Assembly: GCA_046048055.1 (NCBI GenBank)
Contig: JBJOGW010000028.1
Location: forward strand, 10,954 to 74,953
DNA: 64,000 nucleotides
Direction of reading: 5' to 3'
Source of the DNA: SYAC01 sp046048055
GTDB taxonomy: Bacteria > Planctomycetota > Phycisphaerae > Phycisphaerales > SM1A02
In this document: positions 16,462 through 25,092 of the stretch, piece after piece
Numbering within the stretch: position 1 is the first letter of the stretch
Layout: every line of letters starts with the position of its first letter
The notes under the pieces: generated by a model
The model's database searches: none
The model's input: only the letters and a program-made list of their open reading frames with translations
Told to the model about the DNA's origin: nothing
Program-made: the position numbers and the translations under genes

Positions 16462-17204
16462 GAGGCGGTCTCCTCGGCACGGACGGCGGCTCGAAGGGCC
16501 GCGATCTCGTCCTGCGCGTTCACCACGCGCGTGACCAGCCCGTCGTCCATGTGCACGATGCGGTCGGCGAAGTGGAAGATGCGCTCGTCGTGCGTCACCA
16601 GGACCACCAATCTATCCGGCCGGCAGCCCTGCTCCCGGATCAGCTGCATGACCAGCTGTCCCGTGGCGCCGTCGAGGGCGCTGGTGGGCTCGTCGCACAC
16701 CAGGATGCTCGGCCCATGCACCAGGCTTCGCGCGATCGCCACGCGCTGCTGCTGGCCGCCACTGAGCTTGTTGGGCCGGGACTGCTCGCGGCCCCTCAGG
16801 CCCACCCGCTCCACCAGTTCCGCGGCACGTTCCAGGCTGGACCGACGCGTCTCGCCACGCAGCAGCAGCGGAATGGCCACGTTCTCCAGCACGCTGATCT
16901 GGGGAACCAGGTTGAACTGCTGGAAGATGAACCCCACGTGCCGCCGACGCCACAGCGTGCGCGCCCGGTTGTTCAGTCCGTCCGGGTCCACTCCCGCCAG
17001 CTGCAGCGATCCCCCGTCGCGCGAGAGCAGCCCGGCCAGGATGCTGATGAGCGTGGTCTTGCCGCAGCCGCTGGGACCCACCAGGGCCACCATCTCGCCG
17101 AACGCGGCCCGCAGGTCCACGCCGCGCAGGGCCGTCACGGCCGAGTCGCCCGACCCGTAGGTCTTGCGGATGCCGGTGGCGGCGATGGCGAGCGTGGCGG
17201 TCAT
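16458..17204 (-). CDS. DevA/MacB-type ABC transporter ATPase
   Basis: ATPase of 248 residues with Walker A GPSGCGKT (about 43-50), the Q-loop FIFQQFNL characteristic of the LolD/MacB/DevA class, signature LSGGQQQR, Walker B ILVCDEPTSALD and an H-loop in VTHDERI. It powers the FtsX-like permease encoded upstream together with the HlyD-like adaptor downstream. Both junctions are ATGA overlaps. Confidence 0.9.
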   Translation of the reverse strand: MTATLAIAATGIRKTYGSGDSAVTALRGVDLRAAFGEMVALVGPSGCGKTTLISILAGLLSRDGGSLQLAGVDPDGLNNRARTLWRRRHVGFIFQQFNLVPQISVLENVAIPLLLRGETRRSSLERAAELVERVGLRGREQSRPNKLSGGQQQRVAIARSLVHGPSILVCDEPTSALDGATGQLVMQLIREQGCRPDRLVVLVTHDERIFHFADRIVHMDDGLVTRVVNAQDEIAALRAAVRAEETAS

Positions 17205-18364
17205 CCGCTGAAGACTTCCTTGGGATCCAGCCGGATCACCTTGAGCATGCTCAGCGAGCTTGCCCCGAGCACGATGATGGTCACCGCCCCCGCGCTGATC
17301 AGCGGAAGCTGCCAGATCAGCTTGAACGCCAGCCGGTCCGGCGGCACGGAGAGCCCGAAGAGCGACGTGGCACCCAGCCCCAGCCCAAGTCCCAGCACGC
17401 CGGCCGCCAACCCCTGCAGCGCCACCATGCCCAGCAGCTGCGCGCTGGTCGCGCCCATGGCCTTCATGGCGCCGAAGTACTTCAGGTTGTCCAGCGTGAA
17501 GTTGTAGAACATCTGTCCGGCGATGGCCACGCCGACCAGGAACCCGAGCAGGATGGCGATGCCGAAGTTGATCGGGATGCCGGTCTGCTTCATCCAGTAT
17601 TCCAGCGTCTTCCAGCTGAACTCGGATGGCGTGTAGGCGCTCAGACCCGTCTCGCGCTCGATGCGGTCCTTGAGCACCAGCACATCCTCGCCGGGCGCCG
17701 CCTTGACCAGCACCATGCTCAGCGTGCGCCGATTGGCCGGCGCAAAGCCGATGGCGCGGAAGTACGTGGTGTAGATGGTGGGCACGTTCTGGAAACTGGG
17801 CCGCGTCTGGGCGATGCCCACCACCACCGCCCGCTTCTCGTTCAACTCGAGCACGTCACCCACCTGCATGGGGCGCCTGGGACCATCGGGATCGTCGGTG
17901 GCCGGCTGCATGAGCTGCTTGTTGGCGCCGCGCGTCTCCACGAAGATGGCATCGGGCTTGCGCAGGTCCTCCACGCTTCCCTCCAGGACCACGGCCGGGG
18001 CACCGATCAGCGTGGCATCGTCCACTCCGATCACGTCGCAGAGCTGGCGCCCCCCATTGGGCAGCTTGGCCACCAGGATGCTCTTGAACAGCGGGCTGGC
18101 CCACTCCACCCCGCGCACGCTGCGCACGCGGTCCAGCGCGGTCACGGGCATGGGCTTGGTGTCATCCACGAACTGGAGCGTGGGATCGGCCACCCACAGG
18201 TCGGCCTGCGGAATCTCCTCGATCATGGCGTAGGTGCGCGTCATCAGCCCCACGAAGATGGCGCTCTGCTGGGTGATCAGCAGCGTGGCGAACGTGAGTC
18301 CCAGCAGGATGCCGTAGAACTTGGCGCTGTCTCCAAAGAGCATCTGCAGGGCGATGCGGCGCAT
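17201..18364 (-). CDS. FtsX-like (DevC-type) ABC permease
   Basis: Permease of 387 residues: one hydrophobic segment near the N-terminus (about 16-40), a large extracytoplasmic domain (about 45-270), then three segments in the C-terminal FtsX domain ending in LDPKEVFSG, a common end for DevC/MacB permeases. It forms a mechanotransmission-type exporter with the DevA-like ATPase and DevB-like adaptor. It begins 3 nt after the Kup stop, so the whole set 20341-15313 is probably one operon. Confidence 0.87.
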   Translation of the reverse strand: MRRIALQMLFGDSAKFYGILLGLTFATLLITQQSAIFVGLMTRTYAMIEEIPQADLWVADPTLQFVDDTKPMPVTALDRVRSVRGVEWASPLFKSILVAKLPNGGRQLCDVIGVDDATLIGAPAVVLEGSVEDLRKPDAIFVETRGANKQLMQPATDDPDGPRRPMQVGDVLELNEKRAVVVGIAQTRPSFQNVPTIYTTYFRAIGFAPANRRTLSMVLVKAAPGEDVLVLKDRIERETGLSAYTPSEFSWKTLEYWMKQTGIPINFGIAILLGFLVGVAIAGQMFYNFTLDNLKYFGAMKAMGATSAQLLGMVALQGLAAGVLGLGLGLGATSLFGLSVPPDRLAFKLIWQLPLISAGAVTIIVLGASSLSMLKVIRLDPKEVFSG

Positions 18365-18367
18365 GGG

Positions 18368-20341
18368 CTACAGCTGCATCTGCACGCCGAACTCGACCAC
18401 GCGGTCCGGCGGCAGGTTGAAGAAGCGGATGCTGTCCACGGCCTGGTCGCTCAGGTGCGCGAACAGCCGCTTGCGCCACCGGGCCATGGGCGCATCGCCG
18501 GTGGGCAGCACCACCATCCGCCGCGCGAAGTACGTGGTGGTCTCGGCATCCCAGTCCAGCCCCTGCTCGCGGGCCCGCTCCATGAAGCGCGGAATGTCGG
18601 GCGTCTCCATGAAGCCGCACAGGGCGGTCATCTTCCAGAAACCATCCGGCATCCACTCCAGCCGCACCTGGCGGCCCGGGTGGACCATGGGCACGTGCGC
18701 CACGTTCACGCTGACCAGGATCACCTGCTTGTGCAGCACATGGCTGTGCTCCACGAAGGCGGCCAGCGAGAACGGCGTGGCACTGCTGGTGGTCAGGAAG
18801 ACCGCCGTGCCAGGCACGCGCGGCACCGCCTCGCTCCACAGCGAGGCCAGGAAGTCGTGGATGTTGCTGCTGGCGTCGGCGATCTTGCGGCCGATCAGGT
18901 AGCTGCCCTGCACCCACGTGCTCATCACCACGGCCGCACCCACGCCGATCATGAGCGCGAACCAGCCGCCCGAGGGCAGCTTGAGCAGGTTGGAGACCAG
19001 GAACGCGCCGTCGATCGCCAGGAACACCGAGGCCATCACCGCCACCTGCCATCGCTTCCAGCGCCACAACCTGCGGGCCACGAATGCCAGCAGCACGGTG
19101 GTGATGCAGAAGGTGGCGGTGACCGCCACGCCGTAGGCGTTGGCCAGGTTGGCACTGTTCTCGAACCAGATCACCGTGACCACGCATCCCACCAGCATGA
19201 GCAGGTTCACCTGCGGCACGTAGATCTGGCCCTCGGTCACGCGACTGGTGTGGACCACCTCGAGGCGTGGCAGGAATCCCATGCGCATCGCCTGTCGGGC
19301 GATGCTGAACACGCCGCTGATCATGGCCTGGCTGGCGATGATGGCGGCCACCGTGGCCAGGATGAGCAACGGCAGCCGCACCGCCTCTGGCGCGACCTCA
19401 TAGAAGGGGTTGAAGGCCGCGAAGTTGTCGGCGTTCAGCGCACCGCTCCGCACCTGCGCCAGGGTGAAGGCCCCTTGCCCGAAGTAGTTGAGCAGCAGGG
19501 CTGGGTAGACCAGTCCGTACCAGGCGATGCGGATCGGGCGCAGGCCGAAGTGGCCCACATCGGCGTAGAGGGCCTCGGCCCCGGTGCAGACCAGCACCAC
19601 CGCCCCGAGCAGCGTGAAGGCGTGCCACGGCGCCTGACCCACGAACGACACGGCCCAGGCTGGATTCACCGCGCGAAGCACGCTCCACTCCTGGCCAATG
19701 CCGTGCAGGCCCAGCGCCGCCAGCGCGAGGAACCACACGATCATCACCGGACCGAACAGGGCGCCGATCCGACCCGTGCCGAACTGCTGCACCACGAACA
19801 GGCCCACGATGATGGTCAGCGAGATCGGCATGACCGCCGACTTGACCCACCCCGTGTCCGCCAATGGCAGCTTCTCCAGGCCCTCCACGGCCGAGAGCAC
19901 CGAGATGCTTGGCGTGATGATGCCGTCCCCCAGCAGCAGGCCCGCCCCCAGGACGGTCAGCAGCGACAACCAGAGTTTCTCGCGGCTTCGCGCCTCGCGC
20001 AGGCTTCGAGGAATGAGCGAAAGCAGCGAGAAGATCCCGCCCTCGCCATGATTGGTGGCCCGCATCACCACCAGCAGGTACTTCACGTTCACCACCAGGA
20101 TCAGGGCCCAGAACAGCAGCGAGAGCACCCCGAGCACGAAGGACTCGTTCAGGACGTGGCTGGCGCCGTGGTGCAGCACGCACTCCCTGATGGCGTACAG
20201 CGGGCTGGTTCCGATGTCGCCGTACACCACACCCAGGGCCGCCAGCGCCAAGGCTGCGGTTCTCGCCTTGTGCACGCCGCCATCGCCACCGGCGTGGCTC
20301 GTCAACGGGGTGCTCGCATCGTCTGAACGGTCGGCCTGCAT
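18368..20341 (-). CDS. kup: Kup-type potassium uptake transporter
   Basis: Kup/HAK/KT potassium importer of 657 residues. It starts with the family block ALGVVYGDIGTSPLYA, has about 12 hydrophobic segments up to residue 460, and a soluble C-terminal region. LLGDGIITPSISVLSAVEG and CTGAEALYADVGHFG are classic family motifs. The start chosen is MQADRSDD, with a TACCAT -10 (20364-20369) 22 nt upstream. An ATG at 20365 overlaps that hexamer. No c-di-AMP riboswitch is visible in the short leader. It leads the operon with a DevBCA-like exporter. Confidence 0.93.
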   Translation of the reverse strand: MQADRSDDASTPLTSHAGGDGGVHKARTAALALAALGVVYGDIGTSPLYAIRECVLHHGASHVLNESFVLGVLSLLFWALILVVNVKYLLVVMRATNHGEGGIFSLLSLIPRSLREARSREKLWLSLLTVLGAGLLLGDGIITPSISVLSAVEGLEKLPLADTGWVKSAVMPISLTIIVGLFVVQQFGTGRIGALFGPVMIVWFLALAALGLHGIGQEWSVLRAVNPAWAVSFVGQAPWHAFTLLGAVVLVCTGAEALYADVGHFGLRPIRIAWYGLVYPALLLNYFGQGAFTLAQVRSGALNADNFAAFNPFYEVAPEAVRLPLLILATVAAIIASQAMISGVFSIARQAMRMGFLPRLEVVHTSRVTEGQIYVPQVNLLMLVGCVVTVIWFENSANLANAYGVAVTATFCITTVLLAFVARRLWRWKRWQVAVMASVFLAIDGAFLVSNLLKLPSGGWFALMIGVGAAVVMSTWVQGSYLIGRKIADASSNIHDFLASLWSEAVPRVPGTAVFLTTSSATPFSLAAFVEHSHVLHKQVILVSVNVAHVPMVHPGRQVRLEWMPDGFWKMTALCGFMETPDIPRFMERAREQGLDWDAETTTYFARRMVVLPTGDAPMARWRKRLFAHLSDQAVDSIRFFNLPPDRVVEFGVQMQL

Positions 20342-20363
20342 GGTGTGGACCCCGGAATCCAGC

Positions 20364-20389
20364 ATGGTACCGGCGGCTGCCGTTATGAT
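20364..20389. promoter_or_regulatory. Divergent promoter region of kup and the zinc ribbon gene
   Basis: A minus-strand TACCAT (20364-20369) serves kup and a plus-strand TATGAT (20384-20389) serves the zinc ribbon gene. The two -10 elements are only 14 bp apart, so the transcripts diverge from overlapping polymerase sites. Confidence 0.45.
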
Positions 20390-20416
20390 CGCGATTCCGA
20401 AACGGAGGATGCACCC

Positions 20417-20716
20417 ATGACGCTTTCCGACCAGGGCTACAACGAACTCGAGCGCGTCTTTCATGAGAAGGACGCCGCGTGGCTGAAGGAGCGGCGCGAG
20501 CAGCTTGATGCGCAGCGCAAGTCCTCGCAGCAGCGGGGCGGCGACCACTGGATGCGCTGCCCCAAGTGCGGCAATCCCCTTCGCGAGGAGAACCTGCACG
20601 GCGTGATGATCGATCGCTGCACCGGCTGCGGCGGCATCTACCTGGACAAGGGTGAGCTGGAGCTGCTGGCTCGTGCCCAGCCCAGCCTGCTGGCACGACT
20701 CTGGGCAAGAGGCTGA
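20417..20716 (+). CDS. TFIIB-type zinc ribbon protein (zf-TFIIB family)
   Basis: Small protein of 99 residues. After a charged helical N-terminus (1-44), it has the zf-TFIIB family zinc ribbon MRCPKCGNPL...IDRCTGCGGIYLDKGELE, with two CxxC knuckles and the terminal D-K-G-E-L helix. The family is common and of unknown function, probably protein or nucleic acid binding. A GGAGG Shine-Dalgarno precedes the ATG, unlike the leaderless neighbours. Confidence 0.85.
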   Translation: MTLSDQGYNELERVFHEKDAAWLKERREQLDAQRKSSQQRGGDHWMRCPKCGNPLREENLHGVMIDRCTGCGGIYLDKGELELLARAQPSLLARLWARG

Positions 20717-20720
20717 TCGC

Positions 20721-21737
20721 TCAGCCGAGCGATCCCGCCATCCGCACCATCAGCGTCTCGAACGCCCGGTCCGGCTCCGGCGCGGTGCCGTTCTTGGTGC
20801 TGCGGTCGGTTTCCACGGCCATCCGGAACATCGCCGCCGCCTCGGCAGGCCGCACGTGGCGGGCCGCCCGCGTGAGCGCGAACGCGGACGGGCCCCAAAG
20901 CTTCAACGCCTTCGCAACGGCTCCCTCGCTCTCACCCTGCGAAAGCAGGCAGCTGGCATCATGCAGTTTGCGCGCCAGGTCCACCAGGCTCCAGCCCACC
21001 ATCACCTCGGGCACGCGGCTCACGCGGAGCAACTCGTCCAACTTGGCCAGTGCCGCATCCGCGTGACCGGCCAGCACCGGATTCTGGATCTCCCACGCCT
21101 GCTCCTCCCGGGAGAGTCCGGTGAACTCCTGCACCACCGCGCGGGTGATCACCGTCTCCGCCACGCCTGGACGGGCTGCCGCGGCGGCCAGCTTGCCCAG
21201 TTCCGCGTCAAGCCGGCCCAGATCGGGACCGATCTTCTCCACGAGCAGCTGGATCGCGGCGGGCTCCATCCTCGCCTGGTGGCGCTTGGCGGCGCGTCCG
21301 CTGCACCAGTGCATGGCCTCCTCGATCGAGGGACTCTCGCACTTGATCACCGCGCCCACCTTGGCCACGAGCTTGTCGAAGTTCCCGGGCCGCCACGTGC
21401 CGGCCGTTCGCATGAGCAGCGTGGACTCCGGGGCCGACGCCGCCGCGTATCCCTCCATGGCGCGGCGCCGGTCCTCGGCTCCCATGAACGCGTCCGCGTT
21501 CTCCAGCACCACCAGCTTGTGCGGGGCGAACAAGCCGGGGGTGCGAAGGCCGTCCAGCACGTCGGCCAGTGACGCCGACGCGCCATCCAGGTCGGTGCGA
21601 TCCAGCCCGCCGAACGACTTCTGGAGGGCGGCCTCCAGCTGGCGTCCACGCTCCAGCCGAAGGAAGGCGTCCTTGCCGTGCAGGACCACGATCCGCATGT
21701 CCGCATCGGGCGTGCTCGAGCTGGCCTTGCCTGCCAT
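20721..21737 (-). CDS. holA: DNA polymerase III delta subunit
   Basis: HolA, the clamp-loader subunit that opens the sliding clamp, 338 residues. The N-terminal domain starts MRIVVLHGKDAFLR, as in the family (GDExFL in others), followed by LFAPHKLVVLENAD (LF...LVvl motif), a lid-like middle and the helical collar domain. As expected for delta, there is no Walker A. The start is MAGKASSS, with TACAGT (21744-21749) 6 nt upstream. It is convergent with the zinc ribbon gene, 4 bp apart. Confidence 0.85.
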   Translation of the reverse strand: MAGKASSSTPDADMRIVVLHGKDAFLRLERGRQLEAALQKSFGGLDRTDLDGASASLADVLDGLRTPGLFAPHKLVVLENADAFMGAEDRRRAMEGYAAASAPESTLLMRTAGTWRPGNFDKLVAKVGAVIKCESPSIEEAMHWCSGRAAKRHQARMEPAAIQLLVEKIGPDLGRLDAELGKLAAAAARPGVAETVITRAVVQEFTGLSREEQAWEIQNPVLAGHADAALAKLDELLRVSRVPEVMVGWSLVDLARKLHDASCLLSQGESEGAVAKALKLWGPSAFALTRAARHVRPAEAAAMFRMAVETDRSTKNGTAPEPDRAFETLMVRMAGSLG

Positions 21738-21782
21738 CGCCCCACTGTATCCGCGGGCAAGCCCCTACATTGCACCGGTCCC

Positions 21783-23117
21783 ATGGTCGAACTGAACATC
21801 GACGGGCTGGTGGGCCCCACCCACAACTACGCGGGCCTGAGCGAAGGCAACGTGGCCAGCCGCGCCAATGCGCTCGCCGTGTCGCAGCCGCGCCAGGCGG
21901 CCCTGCAGGGACTGGCCAAGATGGAGCACGTGGCGGCGCTGGGCCTGCCGCAGGCATTCCTGCCGCCGCACGAGCGGCCAGCGATGTGGGCGCTGCGCCG
22001 GGCCGGCTTCGGCGGCTCCGATGCCGAGGTGCTGGCCCGCGTGGCCGCGGAACGCCCCGCGTTGCTGGCCCAGTGCTGCAGCGCCAGTGCCATGTGGACC
22101 GCCAACGCCGCCACCGCGGCACCCGCCATCGACACCACCGATGGCCGCACGCACCTGGTGGTGGCCAACCTGCGCGCCATGCCGCACCGGCGCCTCGAGC
22201 CCGAACAGACGCTGGCGCTGCTGCAGGCCCTGCTTCCCGATCGCGATCGGGTGGTGGTGCACGCGGCGCTGCCCTCGGACGGACCGATGGGCGACGAGGG
22301 CGCCGCCAACCACACGCGGTTGCTTCGCGCCGACGGCACGGGCGTGCACATCTTCGTGTTCGGCGCCCGCTCGGATGGACACGACCCCGCGCCCACCCAC
22401 TTTCCCGCACGGCAGACGCTCGAGGCCAGCCAGGCCGTGGCCCGCACGCTGCATCTGGACGCCGATCGCTGCGTGTTCGTGCAGCAGTCGCCGCAGGCCA
22501 TCGATGCCGGCGTGTTCCACAACGACGTGATCGCGGTGGGCAGCGAGCGCACGCTCCTGCACCATCAGGATGCCTTTCTGGACACCCCGGAGGCCCTGCG
22601 GCAGGTCGACCGGGCCATGGGCGGTGGCCTGGTGCCGGTGCAGGTGCATCGTGACGAACTCACCGTGGCGGAGGCGGTCCAGACCTACCTGTTCAACTCC
22701 CAGCTGCTGCACGTGGGGCATGGCAACCAGATGCTGGTGTGCCCATCCGAGGTGGAGCACCATCCGCGTGCCCGGGCGGTGGTGGACCGCGTGATCGCCG
22801 ATCCCGGCAACCCGATCCACGGCGTCATGTACCTGGACGTGCGTGAGAGCATGCGCAACGGCGGCGGGCCGGCCTGCCTGCGGCTTCGTCTGCCGATCGC
22901 CCAGGAGGACCTGCAGCGCGTGCATCCGGGATTCCTGCTCACGCCGGATCGCGCTGCCTGGCTGCGCGGCTGGATCGATCGAACCTATCCCGAGCGCCTG
23001 GAGCCCGCGGACCTGGGCCGCCTGGAACTGCTGGAGCGCTCGCGCGAGGCGCTGCAGGAACTGTCGCAGTGGATCGGGGCCGGACCTCTCCATCCGTTCC
23101 AGCACACGGCACGGTGA
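21783..23117 (+). CDS. astB: N-succinylarginine dihydrolase
   Basis: AstB converts N2-succinylarginine to N2-succinylornithine, 2 NH3 and CO2 (second step of the arginine succinyltransferase pathway). It is 444 residues, the normal family length. N-terminus ELNIDGLVGPTHNYAGLS, the acidic DEGAANHTR block, HNDVIAVGSE with the catalytic His, and the C-terminal GGGPACLRLR with the catalytic Cys are all present, so it should be active. None of astA, astC, astD or astE is adjacent. The start follows TACATT (21766-21771) by 11 nt. Confidence 0.95.
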   Translation: MVELNIDGLVGPTHNYAGLSEGNVASRANALAVSQPRQAALQGLAKMEHVAALGLPQAFLPPHERPAMWALRRAGFGGSDAEVLARVAAERPALLAQCCSASAMWTANAATAAPAIDTTDGRTHLVVANLRAMPHRRLEPEQTLALLQALLPDRDRVVVHAALPSDGPMGDEGAANHTRLLRADGTGVHIFVFGARSDGHDPAPTHFPARQTLEASQAVARTLHLDADRCVFVQQSPQAIDAGVFHNDVIAVGSERTLLHHQDAFLDTPEALRQVDRAMGGGLVPVQVHRDELTVAEAVQTYLFNSQLLHVGHGNQMLVCPSEVEHHPRARAVVDRVIADPGNPIHGVMYLDVRESMRNGGGPACLRLRLPIAQEDLQRVHPGFLLTPDRAAWLRGWIDRTYPERLEPADLGRLELLERSREALQELSQWIGAGPLHPFQHTAR

Positions 23118-23156
23118 CGCCGACGTCGGCCTGCGGTCACTATCATTCCGCATTCC

Positions 23157-23795
23157 ATGCTGAAGACCTCCCCCGCTCTCCCACCCGAGGTGCTCGCCGG
23201 GCTGCCTCGCGAGCTCGTGGCCTCGATCCAGTACCAGCGCACCCGCGAGATGAGCATCGACGAGCTGCTCCTCGAGAACCGCGTGGTGTTCCTGATCGGC
23301 GAGATCAACCACGCCAGCGCCGCCCGCGTGATGATGCAGATGCTCTACCTGGAGAACCAGAAGCGCGGCCAGGACATCAACTTCTACATCAACAGCCCAG
23401 GTGGGGCCGTGGACGACACGCTGGCCATCTACGACACCATGCAGTTCATCAGCAGCGAGGTGGCCACGTTCTGCATCGGACGGGCCTATTCGGGCGGTGC
23501 GGTGCTGCTGGCCAGCGGCCACCCGGGCAAGCGGCACATCCTGCCGCACGCCAAGGTCATGATCCACCAGCCCTTCGGCGGCGTGGGCGGGCAGACCACC
23601 GACATCCAGATCCAGGCCGAGCAGATCATCAAGGACAAGCGCATGCTCAACGAGATCCTGGCCCGGCACACCGGCCAGAAGGTGGAGCAGGTGGCGAAGG
23701 ATGGCGAGCGCGACAAGTACTTCAACGCCTCCGAGGCCAAGGCCTATGGCCTGGTCGACGAGATCGCCACCTTCCCCGACAAGTCCAAGAAGTGA
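23157..23795 (+). CDS. clpP: ATP-dependent Clp protease proteolytic subunit (ClpP1)
   Basis: ClpP subunit of 212 residues that forms a barrel protease with a ClpX/ClpA/ClpC unfoldase. INSPGGAVDD, nucleophile Ser112 in RAYSGGAVLL (SGG instead of the usual SMG), His137 in VMIHQPFGG, and an Asp in the KDGERDKYF stretch near the C-terminus are visible. A TATCAT -10 at 23141-23146 lies 10 nt before the ATG. It is followed after 29 nt by a second clpP, suggesting a mixed ClpP1P2 ring. Confidence 0.94.
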   Translation: MLKTSPALPPEVLAGLPRELVASIQYQRTREMSIDELLLENRVVFLIGEINHASAARVMMQMLYLENQKRGQDINFYINSPGGAVDDTLAIYDTMQFISSEVATFCIGRAYSGGAVLLASGHPGKRHILPHAKVMIHQPFGGVGGQTTDIQIQAEQIIKDKRMLNEILARHTGQKVEQVAKDGERDKYFNASEAKAYGLVDEIATFPDKSKK

Positions 23796-23824
23796 GCCCG
23801 GCCAACCTTCCCACGGAACCCACC

Positions 23825-24442
23825 ATGACCCTTGTCCCCATCGTCATCGAGAAGACCGGCCGCGGCGAGCGCGCCTACGACATCTACAGCCGGCTGCTGA
23901 ACGACCGCATCATCTTCGTGGGTGGCCCGGTCAACGACACCATGGCCAACCTGGTGGTGGCGCAACTGCTCTTCCTGGCCAACGAGGACGCCAAGGCCGA
24001 CATCCACCTGTACGTGAACAGCCCGGGCGGCAGCGTGACCAGCGGCCTGGGCATCGTGGACACCATGCGCTTCGTGCCGTGCGATGTCTGCACCTACATC
24101 ATCGGCCAGGCCGCCAGCATGGGCAGCGTGATCGCCTGCAGTGGCACCAAGGGCAAGCGCTTCGCCCTGCCCAACGCCGAGAACCTGATGCACCAGCCGC
24201 TCATCGGCGGCGTGCTCGAGGGCCAGGCCACCGATCTGGAGATCGAGGCCAAGCACATTCTCCGCATGCGCGAGCAGCTCTACGAGATCTACGCCCGCCA
24301 GACCGGCAAGGCCAAGTCCCAGATCGCCGACGACTGCGAGCGCAACAAGTGGCTCACGGCCGCCGAGATGCTCGAGTACGGTCTCATCGACCGGGTGCTG
24401 GAGAAGTTGCCGGCCAGGCCTCCGACTCCCGTGAAGGAGTGA
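23825..24442 (+). CDS. clpP: ATP-dependent Clp protease proteolytic subunit (ClpP2)
   Basis: Second ClpP subunit, 205 residues, in tandem with ClpP1. It is closer to the canonical sequence: DIYSRLLNDRIIFVGG at the N-terminus, VNSPGGSV, Ser in GQAASMGSVI, His in NLMHQPLIGG and the Asp-containing DDCERNKWLTA. It probably pairs with ClpP1 in one barrel. Its last 59 bp overlap the 3' end of the opposing PAP2-like gene. No clpX follows in the window. Confidence 0.94.
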   Translation: MTLVPIVIEKTGRGERAYDIYSRLLNDRIIFVGGPVNDTMANLVVAQLLFLANEDAKADIHLYVNSPGGSVTSGLGIVDTMRFVPCDVCTYIIGQAASMGSVIACSGTKGKRFALPNAENLMHQPLIGGVLEGQATDLEIEAKHILRMREQLYEIYARQTGKAKSQIADDCERNKWLTAAEMLEYGLIDRVLEKLPARPPTPVKE

Positions 24443-25088
24443 GTGGCGGCCAGGTCTCCGGCAGGAACCGCCACCACGCCCAGCCCACCGCCGCGGCGGA
24501 CACCGCGCCGATCCAGGCGCCAGCCATGGCATCGCTCAGAAACGCGGAACCGGCGGCCACCTCGGCCGCCATCACCAGGCCCACCAGCGCCAGCAGCACC
24601 CGCCCAAACCCCTGCAGGCGCACCCAGAGCGTGAAGGCGGCCGCCGCGATCGCGGCGCAGCGGGCGTCAGGCCACAGGGCATTCCAGTCCGGGGCGTCTC
24701 CCGCGGCATGCCACGCTCGGCCCGTCCAGAGCATGCCGCCGAACACGCCGGATACCACCAGTGCGGTGGCCACGCTCGCGATCATCAGGAACGACCATCG
24801 CGCTGCCGCACGGTGCCGCAACGACGCGGCGAGCAGGTACACCGAGGCGCCTCCCGCAAGCCACAGCGTGGGGGACCCCAGGTCACCCAGTCGCACCAGC
24901 CATGTGGGCCAGATCCATTCCATGAAGCGCCCGAACGGCGCATCGATGAACGACCACATCACCGCCAGCACCGGCAACAGTCCCAGACTGGCACCCACCG
25001 CCATGATTCGCCACCACCACGAAGCGAACAGCGGAATGCCCACCGGCAGCCGCCGGTCCATCACGTGAAAGGTCGGCATCTCCCGCAT
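24384..25088 (-). CDS. PAP2-fold membrane protein with degenerate active site
   Basis: Membrane protein of 234 residues with about six hydrophobic segments arranged like a PAP2 (lipid phosphate phosphatase) protein. The positions of the three PAP2 motifs can be placed but have lost catalytic residues. The PSGH block reads PDAR, and the third block reads GSAFLSDAMAGAWIG, where an active enzyme has His before the LSD. It is therefore probably not a phosphatase. The start follows TATCGT (25095-25100) by 6 nt. It also starts 4 nt after the stop of the riboswitch-controlled exported protein and may be co-transcribed with it. Confidence 0.5.
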   Translation of the reverse strand: MREMPTFHVMDRRLPVGIPLFASWWWRIMAVGASLGLLPVLAVMWSFIDAPFGRFMEWIWPTWLVRLGDLGSPTLWLAGGASVYLLAASLRHRAAARWSFLMIASVATALVVSGVFGGMLWTGRAWHAAGDAPDWNALWPDARCAAIAAAAFTLWVRLQGFGRVLLALVGLVMAAEVAAGSAFLSDAMAGAWIGAVSAAAVGWAWWRFLPETWPPLTPSRESEAWPATSPAPGR

Positions 25089-25092
25089 GCCG

